64,000 nt of DNA. It comes from Clostridiales bacterium. Its GTDB lineage: Bacteria > Bacillota > Clostridia > Oscillospirales > Butyricicoccaceae. Under the pieces are notes generated by a model, which was not told the DNA's origin, did no database searches, and saw only the letters and a program-made list of their open reading frames with translations. Position 1 is the first letter of the stretch. Each line of letters starts with the position of its first letter. Both the position numbers and the translations under genes were made by a program. Location of the stretch: the NCBI GenBank assembly GCA_004555915.1, contig SFJM01000003.1:62001-126000 (forward strand), given 5' to 3'. Positions 24,441-34,676 of the stretch are shown here, piece after piece.

Positions 24441-26069
24441 TTAGCCCAGTACCAGCGGGGAGAAGATGAGGTACATAACGACAACAACCAGAATACCAGC
24501 GGTAGCCCAGATCTTGCCGGTCTTCCACGGAGTCAGGCTGATCTGCGGTACGTTCGGAATCTCGAACGGAGTCTTGCGCGGTGCAAACTTTGCACATGCG
24601 AAGTAGATCACACACTGAACCAGGAAGCATACGAATACCCAGTACAGGTAATGGATATGCTCGAATACGAAGAAATAGCCAATTGCGTACATGACGATAT
24701 GTACCGGTACACCGATCTTCGGTGCCAGTGCAGATACGTTCTTATTCAGCATACCGAACAGTACAGCGCACAGAATCGGCATGGAGAACAGACCCCAGCA
24801 CTCGTTGATGAAGTTCATGATGCCGGAACCGAAGTACATGATGAACGGGGAAATGATGATAGCCAGAATACCAACGATCAGGCCGAAGATCTGGCCAACC
24901 TTTACAACCTTCTTTGCGTCTGCATTCTTGCCAAAAATCGGCTTCCAGATATTCAGGGAGAAAATCGTGGAGGAAGAATTCAGTACGGAGTTGAAGGAGG
25001 ACAGGATTGCGCCGAACATAACAGCTGCAAAGAAGCCCATGATCGGCTTCGGCATAACATGCAGAACCAGCAGCGGGTAAGCAGCGTCGCCGTCAAATGC
25101 AGCGCCGGAACCGGAGGACTGCAGTACGCCTGCTTCCATCAGCTGGAAAGCGATGATGCCCGGGATTACGATAACGAATACGTCCAGGCACTTGAAGAAG
25201 CCAGCCCAGATTGCACCCTTCTGTGCTTCAGCCAGATTCTTTGCACCCAGGGAACGCTGAATGATGGACTGGTTGGTAGCCCAGTAGAACATGTTGTTTA
25301 CAAACATACCGGTGAACAGCAGCGGCCACGGAATGTACGGAGCCATTGCGTTCGGAGCGGACCATGCGTTCATCTTTGCCGGGGTAGCGGTAGCAAAATG
25401 CTTGATGCCTGCGAAAAATCCGCCGCCATCCAGCTGGCCCAGTGCGATAAAGCCCAGAATCGGAACCAGGAAGCCGCCGATCAGCAGGCCAACGCCGTTG
25501 ATGGTATCCGAATAAGCAACTGCCTTCAGGCCGCCGAATACGGAATATGCCATACCGATCAGGCCGGTTGCGAAGCATACGATCAGGATTGCTGTGAAGT
25601 AGCTGATGCCAAAGATCTGCTGGATATCGAAGATCTTTTCCAGTGCCACAGAGCCCGAATACAGGATGGTCGGCAGCATGGTGATGACGTATGCAAACAG
25701 GAACATGATAGAGAACATGCGCATGGTAAAGGTATCATAGCGCATCTCATAAAACTGCGGAATAGTGGAAATATTGCCCTTCAGGAACTTCGGCAGCAGG
25801 ACGAATGCCAGGATAACCAGTGCAAAGGCAGAGGTTGCTTCCCATGCCATCGTAGCCATGGAGCCGGAGAATGCCTGGCCATTGGTGCCGACCAGCTGCT
25901 CTGCGGACAGGTTGGTCATCATCAGGGAACCTGCGATAACGATGCCCGGCAGACTGTGGCCTGCAACGAAGTAGCCTTCTTCAGTGTCCAGCTTCTCGCC
26001 GCGGGTCTTATACGCGGACAGAACTGCTACAAACACTGTAAAAGCGACAAACTCGATTACAGTTAACAT
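24441..26069 (-). CDS. Sodium:solute symporter (SSS family), probable sugar or inositol transporter
   Basis: A 542-residue integral membrane protein with about 13-14 hydrophobic segments, of the SSS/SglT group. It shows the family's GTNGQAFSGSMATMAWEATSAFAL region in the first third, YSVFGGLKAVAYSDTINGV in the middle, and SSFNSVLNSSSTIFSLNIWKP. The substrate is inferred: the nearest same-strand gene is IolH-like, and many SglT relatives carry glucose or myo-inositol. The start ATG follows AAGGAG by 11 bases. Codon choice is strongly biased (CTG, GGC, AAG, ACC), like dnaK in this window, suggesting high expression. A palindrome covers its promoter. Confidence 0.88.
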   Translation of the reverse strand: MLTVIEFVAFTVFVAVLSAYKTRGEKLDTEEGYFVAGHSLPGIVIAGSLMMTNLSAEQLVGTNGQAFSGSMATMAWEATSAFALVILAFVLLPKFLKGNISTIPQFYEMRYDTFTMRMFSIMFLFAYVITMLPTILYSGSVALEKIFDIQQIFGISYFTAILIVCFATGLIGMAYSVFGGLKAVAYSDTINGVGLLIGGFLVPILGFIALGQLDGGGFFAGIKHFATATPAKMNAWSAPNAMAPYIPWPLLFTGMFVNNMFYWATNQSIIQRSLGAKNLAEAQKGAIWAGFFKCLDVFVIVIPGIIAFQLMEAGVLQSSGSGAAFDGDAAYPLLVLHVMPKPIMGFFAAVMFGAILSSFNSVLNSSSTIFSLNIWKPIFGKNADAKKVVKVGQIFGLIVGILAIIISPFIMYFGSGIMNFINECWGLFSMPILCAVLFGMLNKNVSALAPKIGVPVHIVMYAIGYFFVFEHIHYLYWVFVCFLVQCVIYFACAKFAPRKTPFEIPNVPQISLTPWKTGKIWATAGILVVVVMYLIFSPLVLG

Positions 26070-26174
26070 AATTTCGGAATCTCCTTTTTCTAAACTCTCT
26101 CCACGCCTTCTCCATGTCCGGATCACAAAAAAGACGTAAAACGACAGCCGCTCAGGAACGACGCGGCTGACTGA

Positions 26175-26192
26175 CTGGTATGATTATACCAG
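26175..26192. promoter_or_regulatory. Palindromic operator candidate over the symporter -10 box
   Basis: On the minus strand CTGGTATAATCATACCAG: 7-bp arms CTGGTAT and ATACCAG around four bases, with the -10 TATAAT inside. A bound dimer here would block the polymerase. Confidence 0.6.
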
Positions 26193-26212
26193 ATGTCCAT
26201 ACCTTTTTTCAA
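26183..26212 (-). promoter_or_regulatory. Promoter of the symporter gene
   Basis: On the minus strand TTGAAA, 18-base spacer, TATAAT; a leader of about 107 bases precedes the start codon. Confidence 0.7.
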
Positions 26213-26477
26213 GTTGCGTACCTCATGTAACTGTTAAAAATTTCGTAACATTTTTTATGCACGTTACACAAAAAATCATTTCTTTTTTTGCTACCGCAAC
26301 CCAGAAAGTACGCAGAATCAACTTAAAAATACATCATCATTTTCCATGATAAAACGAAAATTTGCCCATTTTCTTCCAAATGTTCCAAAACGCGCCTAAT
26401 TTTTATCATCTTTTCACCGCCGGACAACTGTTCTTTTTCCGTACATCCGGTTCCGCTGGTATTTATCTCAAAACGTG

Positions 26478-26516
26478 AAAAAACTGCCGCATTCTCCTGA
26501 AAACACGGCAGTTTTT
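26478..26516. terminator. Orphan bidirectional terminator
   Basis: AAAAACTGCCG and CGGCAGTTTTT pair around a 16-base loop and have T runs on both strands. It stands in the 761-base gap 26070-26830, in which I see no protein gene. Confidence 0.6.
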
Positions 26517-26773
26517 CCATCATACAACAACAAAAGGGAAAGTTTGACTTTCACAAGCAGAAAAGAACGGCATCAGTCGGCTCCTGAATTCCGCTGTCCG
26601 GCGCGAAGGTCGTTCAGACTTCCTCCCGCCAGGTATGCCGCCCAGTCTTCTTGCGTTACAGATTATACCATCTGTTTTGTACAATTGCAACAGTTTTTCC
26701 CAAATGATGCAATATTTTATCGGAAAGAGCAGACCTCTCCGTTCCGTCCGCACCGCTTCCACCCTGCCGGACA

Positions 26774-26809
26774 GAAAAAATCCCCGCGGCAGGATTGCCG
26801 CAGGGATTT
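26774..26809 (-). terminator. Terminator of the IolH-like gene
   Basis: On the minus strand AAATCCCTGCGGC pairs with GCCGCGGGGATTT (one U-G pair) and is followed by a T run. Confidence 0.85.
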
Positions 26810-26830
26810 TGCGTTTCAGCAGTATAAAGC

Positions 26831-27751
26831 TTACTTGCCCAGCAGTTCGCGCTCGATTCTCTCGCGAGCTTCCGGAGCCTGCTTGTCCATCTTTTCCGGG
26901 AAACCGAACATGGATACACAAGCGATGTTGTCGCCGCCTACCTTCGGAGCGTCCGGCTTCAGCTGCTTGTTTGCGAAGTCCATTTCACGCAGGGTCTCGA
27001 AGATGCCCGGGAAATCAACGTCGCCTTCGCCCATTGCCAGATGCTGATGGATGGTAACGTCAGCCTTGCCGCGGCCGTTCAGCCATGGCGGGTTTGCGAT
27101 GTAACGGCAGTCCAGTGTCTGATTGAAGGTATCCGCAAACAGAACGTGGGTCAGTTCCTCGCCGCAGTACTTCAGCATGGAGCGAACGTCGCCCTTGCCC
27201 TGATCGTAGAAGAAGCCGTGGGGAGAAGAATATACATAGCCCAGGTTCTTGGAACGGAAGGACTTAACCATATCAACAGTCTCGTTGTTCAGCTCACAGA
27301 AGTCATACGGATGGGACTGAATCTCAACACGCAGGCCTTCGCGCTCGATGATCGGCAGCAGCTCTTCCATGGACTTGAACCACATGCCATTGCAGATTTC
27401 TGCCTGGTTCGGGTCGCCGGACAGTTCGGTGTTGATTACCGGTACGCCCATGTTAACAGCGATCTCGATGATCTTCTTCCAGTTTGCAACAGCGTGCTGA
27501 CGCTGCTCCTCAGTCGGGCCGCTCCAGCGGTATACAACGATGAAAGAAGAAATTTCAACGCCGGTTTCCTTCAGTGCCTGGCGGTACTCAGCTTCGCATT
27601 CCTTGGAGAACAGCGGATGCTTGTAGAACGGGTTGATGCGCGGATGCGGGGACTGCTCAATGTACTTGTAGCCCCAGTCTGCTACCTGATGCACCATGTC
27701 ATTGATACCCATCTGCTTGGCAAGAACGTCAACGTCAAATGCAATTTTCAT
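26831..27751 (-). CDS. IolH-like sugar isomerase/epimerase (xylose isomerase-like TIM barrel)
   Basis: A 306-residue TIM-barrel protein of the AP-endonuclease-2/xylose-isomerase-like family, closest in my reading to IolH, a protein of myo-inositol catabolism. Recognisable parts are MKIAFDVDVLAKQ, the YKYIEQSPHPRINPFYKHP strand, YRWSGPTEEQRQHAVANWKKIIEIA, and metal-ligand candidates in EIQSHPYDF, HVLFADT and HQHLAMGEGDVDF. The start ATG 27751 has AAGGAGG nine bases upstream. It faces a divergent AraC regulator 265 bases away and has its own promoter. The exact reaction is not known from sequence; an inosose or keto-sugar isomerisation is the best guess. Confidence 0.8.
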   Translation of the reverse strand: MKIAFDVDVLAKQMGINDMVHQVADWGYKYIEQSPHPRINPFYKHPLFSKECEAEYRQALKETGVEISSFIVVYRWSGPTEEQRQHAVANWKKIIEIAVNMGVPVINTELSGDPNQAEICNGMWFKSMEELLPIIEREGLRVEIQSHPYDFCELNNETVDMVKSFRSKNLGYVYSSPHGFFYDQGKGDVRSMLKYCGEELTHVLFADTFNQTLDCRYIANPPWLNGRGKADVTIHQHLAMGEGDVDFPGIFETLREMDFANKQLKPDAPKVGGDNIACVSMFGFPEKMDKQAPEARERIERELLGK

Positions 27752-27825
27752 GATTGATTTCCTCCTTAATTCATAGCTTTGATTCGTAGCTTCCGTCACT
27801 TCCGACGGTCCCTGTTGTTACAATT

Positions 27826-27854
27826 ATTGTACAGGAGAATTCCGCCTGTGCCAA
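27826..27854 (-). promoter_or_regulatory. Promoter of the IolH-like gene with flanking inverted repeats
   Basis: On the minus strand TTGGCA, 17-base spacer, TACAAT. ATTCCGC (27839-27845) and GCGGAAT (27865-27871) form an inverted repeat spanning the -35, and ACAATTATTGT is an 11-base palindrome at the -10. These are likely targets of the divergent AraC protein. Confidence 0.65.
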
Positions 27855-28016
27855 TGATACAATTTGCGGAATCACTGATAAATCCTGCTATTTTCACTTG
27901 ATTTTCTTTTTCCTGCCTGCTACCATAAAAACAGAGCACGGTTCCGGAGGGAAGGCTTACCGCTTTTTGTTGTAAATTCATGCCGGAACCCGTCCACGGA
28001 AGGAAGTGAATCCCCC

Positions 28017-28886
28017 ATGCTGATCCCGGAAACCGGTGTCCATCAGATCTCTGAACGCTACTTTTTCACCCCCTCCTCCCTTGCCCGGGAGCTGTTTTAT
28101 TACCCCACCCGCTGTGGACATTATTTCTGTGACCACACCTATTCCTTCAGCCATCAGTCTGAAATCGCACGGGAAAGTGACCATAACAATCATATCATGC
28201 TGTTCCTGATGCTGGACGGCGCCATGGAGCTGGAAATCAGTCATACAAAAATGCTTGCTGCCCGGGGACAGGTCGTGCTGTTTGACTGCCTGCAGCCATA
28301 CCAGTACCGGGGGTCTGACGGCATGGAATTCATCTGGCTGCTGTTCAACGGGCTGAATACCCGCCCTTTCTATCGCCGCATCCTGCGTTCCCGTGGCGGA
28401 AAGCATGTCTTTTCCACCCCCTCGTATACCGAGGTGCTGCGGCTGCTGCAATCCCTGCTGGGCAGCTGTGCCTCCGGTGAGCGCATGAGTGAAGCCGCCT
28501 GCTCCCAGCTGCTGCACCGGCTGTTATGCCTGCTGCTGCTCACGGAGCCCCAGCCTCAGACAGCGGAAAATGACCGCATTACCCAGTCCATCCGGTATAT
28601 GAATGCACATCTGTGTGAACCGATTACCGTGCAGGAGGTTGCCGAAGCGGTCAACTGGAGCCAGGCACATTTTTCCCGGGAATTCAAAGCACATACCGGC
28701 TACTCCCCCTATGAATATATTGTGCTGCGCCGCATTGACCGCGCCAAGCACATGCTCACGGCAACCCGCATGACGGTAAAGGAAATTGCTTACCATACCG
28801 GCTACAACAGCGAGGAGAATTTTATCCACAGCTTTCAGAAAAATGTAGGCATTTCCCCGACCCTGTTCCGGAAATTCCCGATATAA
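28017..28886 (+). CDS. AraC-family transcriptional regulator
   Basis: A 289-residue AraC/XylS regulator. The N-terminal cupin-like ligand domain covers about 20-150; the C-terminal pair of helix-turn-helix units covers about 190-286 (ITVQEVAEAVNWSQAHFSREFK, then TVKEIAYHTGYNSEENFIHSFQK). It is divergent from the IolH-like gene, so regulation of that gene and of the symporter in response to the sugar is a reasonable inference. An AAGGAA site lies upstream of the ATG. A terminator follows. Confidence 0.9.
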   Translation: MLIPETGVHQISERYFFTPSSLARELFYYPTRCGHYFCDHTYSFSHQSEIARESDHNNHIMLFLMLDGAMELEISHTKMLAARGQVVLFDCLQPYQYRGSDGMEFIWLLFNGLNTRPFYRRILRSRGGKHVFSTPSYTEVLRLLQSLLGSCASGERMSEAACSQLLHRLLCLLLLTEPQPQTAENDRITQSIRYMNAHLCEPITVQEVAEAVNWSQAHFSREFKAHTGYSPYEYIVLRRIDRAKHMLTATRMTVKEIAYHTGYNSEENFIHSFQKNVGISPTLFRKFPI

Positions 28887-28893
28887 ATGCAAC

Positions 28894-28923
28894 AAGCCGC
28901 TTCGGTTTTCCGGGGCGGCTTTT
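28894..28923 (+). terminator. Terminator of the AraC gene
   Basis: AAGCCGC and GCGGCTT arms with an internal TCGG...CCGG extension, followed by TTTTG. Confidence 0.7.
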
Positions 28924-29123
28924 GTACTGAAATCATTATATGGATGTCTCAGTCGATAAAAGAAACGATTCCTCCACCCCGGCATAATTCCCCGCTTGCT
29001 GCGCAAGCTATAGATAAAATGTCAATTTGCCAAAAAAACTGTGCATAACCATGTGCAAAACAGTCATTTTTCCGTTTGTTTCCGGATTTCACAAATTATT
29101 CACAGAAAAAGTGAGTCTTTTGC

Positions 29124-29152
29124 TTGACAACGCGGAAACAGGGTGGTATCTT
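29124..29152 (+). promoter_or_regulatory. Sigma-A promoter of the heat-shock operon
   Basis: TTGACA, 17-base spacer, TATCTT, directly before the CIRCE element. The upstream part of the gap (28924-29123) shows no gene. Confidence 0.85.
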
Positions 29153-29156
29153 GTAT

Positions 29157-29183
29157 TTAGCACTCAGGTAGACAGAGTGCTAA
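29157..29183. promoter_or_regulatory. CIRCE operator (HrcA binding site)
   Basis: TTAGCACTC, nine bases, GAGTGCTAA: a perfect match to the CIRCE consensus, covering the transcription start region. HrcA bound here represses the hrcA-grpE-dnaK-dnaJ operon until heat stress titrates GroE. Confidence 0.97.
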
Positions 29184-29237
29184 CACTTGCAAGCACACAG
29201 TGCCAAGGCACCCGGAATCCATCAGGAGGTGAGACCG

Positions 29238-30284
29238 GTGGAGCTGTCCGCACGAAAAAAACTGATTTTAAAAACTGTCATCAGTGATTATATCCGCACA
29301 GCGGAGCCGGTAGGCTCCAAGGCGCTGGCAAGCCGCCCGGAGCTGCGGTTCTCATCCGCTACCATTCGCAATGAAATGAGTGAGCTGGAGGAAATGGGTT
29401 TTCTGGAAAAACCCCATACCTCCGCAGGACGCATTCCTTCCCCGGCAGGCTATCGGCTGTATGTGGATGAACTGATGAGCAGACCGGATCTGAGCGCGGC
29501 AGATATTGACCGTATCAATTCGGTCACCAAGCTGAAGGTGAAGGAACTCGACCGTATGATTTCCGAAGCCGGAAAGCTGATTTCCAATCTGACGGATTAT
29601 ACCACACTGGCCGTCACACCTTTTATTCAGCGTGTGACCATCCGGAAATTCCAGATTATTTCGGTTGGCCCACTGGATTTTGTGATTGTCGTTGTCACAG
29701 ACAGCGGTGTTGTCAAAAATAAAATGCTTCGTACCTCTACCCCGGTAACGGCGGATGAGGCAGAGCTGCTGACCTATGTGCTCAATCAGACCCTGACCAA
29801 CATTCCGATTGATGCCATTACGCCGGAACGGTTTGATATCGTCCGCAGGGCGGCAGGCGTTACCGCATTGCTGTCGCTGGTAGCCCAGTTCCTGGATGAA
29901 TTCATTGAGGAAATGAGTGAGCAGAAGGTCTTTCTGCAGGGCGCATCCAAGCTGCTGGCGTATCCGGAATACCGGGATGTGCATAAGGCACAGGAACTAT
30001 TGGATTTCATTTCAGATGAAAGCAATGTACCGGCATTACGGACGTTTACCCGGGATATTGATGGCGTACGCATTACCATTGGACCGGAAAACGGCAGCGG
30101 ACCGTTGCAGAATGCCAGCATGGTATATGCGACTTACAATATCGGCAATATGGGCCGCGGCCTGATCGGTATTGTGGGCCCGACCCGCATGGATTACGCC
30201 AAGCTTTCCGCCAGACTGGCATTGTTCTCCAAGGGCCTGAACCGGCTGATTTCGGAGACATTCTTTGATGAAGACGACAAGTGA
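29238..30284 (+). CDS. hrcA: Heat-inducible transcription repressor HrcA
   Basis: A 348-residue repressor of class I heat-shock genes. The N-terminal winged helix (SARKKLILKTVISDYIRTAEPVGSKALA) binds CIRCE; the rest is the dimerisation and GAF-like region (RLYVDELM, NIGNMGRGLIGIVGPTRMDY near the end). The start is GTG at 29238 with AGGAGGTG nine bases upstream; an earlier in-frame codon would overlap the operator. It is the first gene of its own repressed operon. Confidence 0.96.
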   Translation: MELSARKKLILKTVISDYIRTAEPVGSKALASRPELRFSSATIRNEMSELEEMGFLEKPHTSAGRIPSPAGYRLYVDELMSRPDLSAADIDRINSVTKLKVKELDRMISEAGKLISNLTDYTTLAVTPFIQRVTIRKFQIISVGPLDFVIVVVTDSGVVKNKMLRTSTPVTADEAELLTYVLNQTLTNIPIDAITPERFDIVRRAAGVTALLSLVAQFLDEFIEEMSEQKVFLQGASKLLAYPEYRDVHKAQELLDFISDESNVPALRTFTRDIDGVRITIGPENGSGPLQNASMVYATYNIGNMGRGLIGIVGPTRMDYAKLSARLALFSKGLNRLISETFFDEDDK

Positions 30285-30316
30285 GGATTTTTCCTCACAT
30301 AGTATCATAGTATCAC

Positions 30317-30334
30317 CGCTGCGGTATGGCAGCG
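30317..30334 (+). other. Small hairpin just before the grpE ribosome site
   Basis: CGCTGC and GCAGCG pair around six bases, ending two bases before GGAGGAGG. It may tune grpE translation; this is inference. Confidence 0.4.
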
Positions 30335-30350
30335 ATGGAGGAGGAACACC

Positions 30351-30908
30351 ATGGAAACCAAAGACAGCGTAGAGCAGGAAACTGTTCAGCAAGCAGAAGC
30401 TGCTGCTGCCGAAGAAACCAAGCAGGAGACTACGGCTGAAACCACAGAAGAAGCTGCTGTGGAGGAAACCGCAGAGGAAAAGCTGCAGAAACAGCTGGAT
30501 GAGCTGAATGACCGCTATATGCGTATGGCAGCTGAATATGATAACTATCGCAAGCGTGCCCTCAAGGAACGGGATATGGTCCGTTCGGAGGCAACCGGCA
30601 AGGCCCTGACCGCCATCCTTCCGATTTATGACAATCTGGAACGTGCGCTGGCACAGGAAACCGCGGATACCGAATATAAAAAAGGTGTTGAAATGACCGC
30701 ACGCCAGTTTGAAGCCGCATTGGAATCCCTTGGCGTGGAAATCATTACAGCAGAGCCGGGTACAGAATTTGATCCCACCGTCCACAATGCCGTGATGCAT
30801 GTGGAGGATGAGGAGCTGGGTGAAAGCTGCATTGCGGAGTGCTTCCAGAAGGGCTTCCGCCATGGTGACAAAATCATCCGTACCGCAATGGTAAAGGTTG
30901 CAAACTAA
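30351..30908 (+). CDS. grpE: Nucleotide exchange factor GrpE
   Basis: Releases ADP from DnaK in the cytoplasm. The protein has 185 residues: an acidic, Gln/Ala/Thr-rich disordered N-terminus (1-45), a long helix (about 45-100, LNDRYMRMAAEYDNYRKRALKER), then the beta wing ending in VHNAVMHVEDEELGE and GFRHGDKIIRTAMVKVAN, the usual C-terminus. The GGAGGAGG site upstream is strong. A palindromic repeat separates it from dnaK. Confidence 0.95.
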   Translation: METKDSVEQETVQQAEAAAAEETKQETTAETTEEAAVEETAEEKLQKQLDELNDRYMRMAAEYDNYRKRALKERDMVRSEATGKALTAILPIYDNLERALAQETADTEYKKGVEMTARQFEAALESLGVEIITAEPGTEFDPTVHNAVMHVEDEELGESCIAECFQKGFRHGDKIIRTAMVKVAN

Positions 30909-30932
30909 GTTCCCGATGAGAGGAGTATATCA

Positions 30933-30981
30933 CTCCCTCCGTCACGGCTGACGCCGTGCCACCTCCCTCCAGGAGGGAGGC
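30933..30981 (-). repeat. Palindromic repeat, class B, copy 7, between grpE and dnaK
   Basis: CTCCCTCCGTC, internal CACGGC/GCCGTG hairpin, then CCTCCCTCC-AGGAGGGAGGC. It lies inside the heat-shock operon and will be transcribed. Confidence 0.85.
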
Positions 30982-31019
30982 TTCTCAAAATGTAAAAAAA
31001 GTATCTTTATCTTCAATAG

Positions 31020-32903
<1,884 letters not shown>

Positions 32904-32928
32904 TCGAAACAGATAAAATTTTTGACGG

Positions 32929-32957
32929 CAGGCAGATCGTGAAATGCGGTCTGCCTG
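32929..32957 (+). other. Stable hairpin between dnaK and dnaJ
   Basis: CAGGCAGATC and GGTCTGCCTG pair around nine bases. It has no T run, so it probably acts as an RNA-stability or processing signal that sets dnaJ below dnaK, as known for other dnaK operons. Confidence 0.5.
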
Positions 32958-33037
32958 TACGTTGTGTTATCAGCCTCCGGCAGAACCACACTGAGGGAGG
33001 CGGATGCTATCCCTTTGTACATAGGAGGTCATGATAT

Positions 33038-34213
33038 ATGGCTGATAAAAGAGATTATTATGAGGTGCTTGGTGTCAGCAAAGGCGCGACAGATGATGAA
33101 ATCAAAAAAGCCTATCGCAAGCTGGCAAGAAAGTACCATCCTGATCTGAATAAAGACAATCCGGAAGCAGCGGAAAAATTCAAGGAAATCGGCGAGGCCT
33201 ATGAAATCCTGTCCGATAAGGACAAACGTGCACGCTATGACCAGTTCGGCTTTGCGGGCGTAGACCCGAATTACGGCGCCGGTCAGGGCGGCGGCTTCGG
33301 CGGCGGCTTTGGCTTTGAGGACGTTGACCTCGGCGATATTTTCGGCAGCTTCTTTGGCGGTGGCTTTGGCGGTGGCTTTGGCGGCGGCGGTTCCCGTACC
33401 AATCGTGCCAACGCACCGCGGCAGGGTGAATCCATCCGCCGTACCGTCATGCTGAGCTTTGAAGAAGCGGCTTTCGGCTGTGAAAAGGAAATCGAAATTG
33501 ACCGTGTCGAGCAGTGTACCGAATGCGGCGGCACCGGTGCAGAAAAGGGCTATACCCCGGAAACCTGTTCCAACTGCCATGGTACCGGTACGGTCAAGCA
33601 GACCCAGCGCACCCCATTTGGCGCCTTTTCCTCCACCGGCCCGTGTCCGAATTGCCGTGGTACCGGCAAGATCATCAAGAAGCCGTGTAAGAAGTGCCGT
33701 GGTACCGGTCAGGAGCGCCGTACCCGCAAGCTGAGTGTGAAGATTCCGGCAGGCATTGACGACGGCCAGAGCGTAGCACTGCGCGGCCAGGGCGGCGCAG
33801 GCATCAACGGCGGACCGGCAGGCGATGTTATTGTTACCGTATCCATCCGTCCGCATCCGCTGTTCCAGCGTGACGGCTATGACGTATGGTGCGAGGTACC
33901 GATTTCGTATGCACAGGCCTGCCTGGGCGACAAGCTGATTGTGCCCACCATCGACGGCAAGGTAGAGTACACCATGCCCGCAGGCACACAGCCGGGTACC
34001 GTATTCCGCATGCGCGGAAAGGGCATCCAGGCGGTCAATGGCCGCGGCCGCGGCGACCAGTTCGTCAAGGTGACGCTGGAGGTGCCGAAGGACCTGTCTG
34101 ACCATCAGAAGGATCTGCTGCGCAAGCTGGAGGACAGCGATACGGCGCAGAACCATCCCCAGCGGAAATCCTTCCGGGATAAGATGAAGGATCTGTTCGG
34201 GAAAAAGGACTAA
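33038..34213 (+). CDS. dnaJ: Chaperone protein DnaJ (Hsp40)
   Basis: Co-chaperone stimulating DnaK ATPase. The 391 residues show the type I layout: J domain 1-70 with HPD in KYHPDLN, a long Gly/Phe region (about 80-125, repeated GGGFGG blocks), four zinc repeats of CxxCxGxG type at about 155-230 ([32 protein letters not shown]), then the C-terminal substrate domain. It is the last gene of the operon, followed by a terminator. Confidence 0.97.
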   Translation: MADKRDYYEVLGVSKGATDDEIKKAYRKLARKYHPDLNKDNPEAAEKFKEIGEAYEILSDKDKRARYDQFGFAGVDPNYGAGQGGGFGGGFGFEDVDLGDIFGSFFGGGFGGGFGGGGSRTNRANAPRQGESIRRTVMLSFEEAAFGCEKEIEIDRVEQCTECGGTGAEKGYTPETCSNCHGTGTVKQTQRTPFGAFSSTGPCPNCRGTGKIIKKPCKKCRGTGQERRTRKLSVKIPAGIDDGQSVALRGQGGAGINGGPAGDVIVTVSIRPHPLFQRDGYDVWCEVPISYAQACLGDKLIVPTIDGKVEYTMPAGTQPGTVFRMRGKGIQAVNGRGRGDQFVKVTLEVPKDLSDHQKDLLRKLEDSDTAQNHPQRKSFRDKMKDLFGKKD

Positions 34214-34232
34214 AAAAAGTCTAATTATATTG

Positions 34233-34268
34233 AAAAAGCGTGCTGCTTGATTTGCGGCACGCTTTTTT
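34233..34268 (+). terminator. Terminator of the heat-shock operon
   Basis: AAAAAGCGTGC and GCACGCTTTTT arms followed by T; 20 bases after dnaJ. Confidence 0.9.
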
Positions 34269-34307
34269 GGTGGGAAAAGGCTGAGGGATGCTTTTTGATT
34301 GAACTGT

Positions 34308-34335
34308 TTCATTGCAATCTCAGCCGGTAAAAGTA
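34308..34335 (+). repeat. Solitary core-2 motif of the composite repeats
   Basis: TGTTTCATTGCAATCTCAGC followed by CGGTAA resembles the spacer between copies 8 and 9 (ATTTCATTCATAGCTCAGCC), without flanking arms here. It looks like a decayed composite element. Confidence 0.45.
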
Positions 34336-34525
34336 TCGGTAAGGCTTTATAATCCCTGTCCGCTATGTTACTGTTCGGCGTTGCATATTGGTTTATTTCC
34401 TCTGTATGACATGCTTTTGCAAGACTATACGAATAAACCACGGAATGCAAGCCGAACTGCGGCAAACGCGGCGGAAGCAGGCAGGCGGCGATGCTCCAGA
34501 GGAGATCGCGGTGATGATTGGGGAT

Positions 34526-34604
34526 TCCAAAGGGGTATCCAACCCCTTTGGCGGCAGAGTGGGATTCCTAAGGGAGAGACTCGCCGGTGAGTCTCTTCCT
34601 TAGG
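34526..34604 (+). other. Two consecutive strong hairpins sharing a GGGATTCC lead
   Basis: Hairpin 1 (34526-34550): CCAAAGGGG and CCCCTTTGG. Hairpin 2 (34567-34604): CCTAAGGGAGAGACTC and GAGTCTCTTCCTTAGG, 16 pairs. Each is preceded by GGGATT. They lie in the 463-base gap 34214-34676, where I see no credible gene; the spans could be an RNA element or the end of a lost mobile element. Confidence 0.55.
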
Positions 34605-34676
34605 GGCTATGGACAAGCAATATATGGGCTTAAAAATGCAACACCGCACAGGTCGAACCCATGCGGTGTTATTTTT

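Noticed and set aside
24426..26066. Long open frame opposite the sodium symporter
   Set aside because: Shadow of a highly codon-biased gene; the composition is rich in Gln, Asn, Asp and Cys without domains.
34312..34603. Open frames through the paired hairpins after dnaJ
   Set aside because: The translation is low in complexity and spans inverted repeats in two competing frames; no ribosome site. Treated as a non-coding element.
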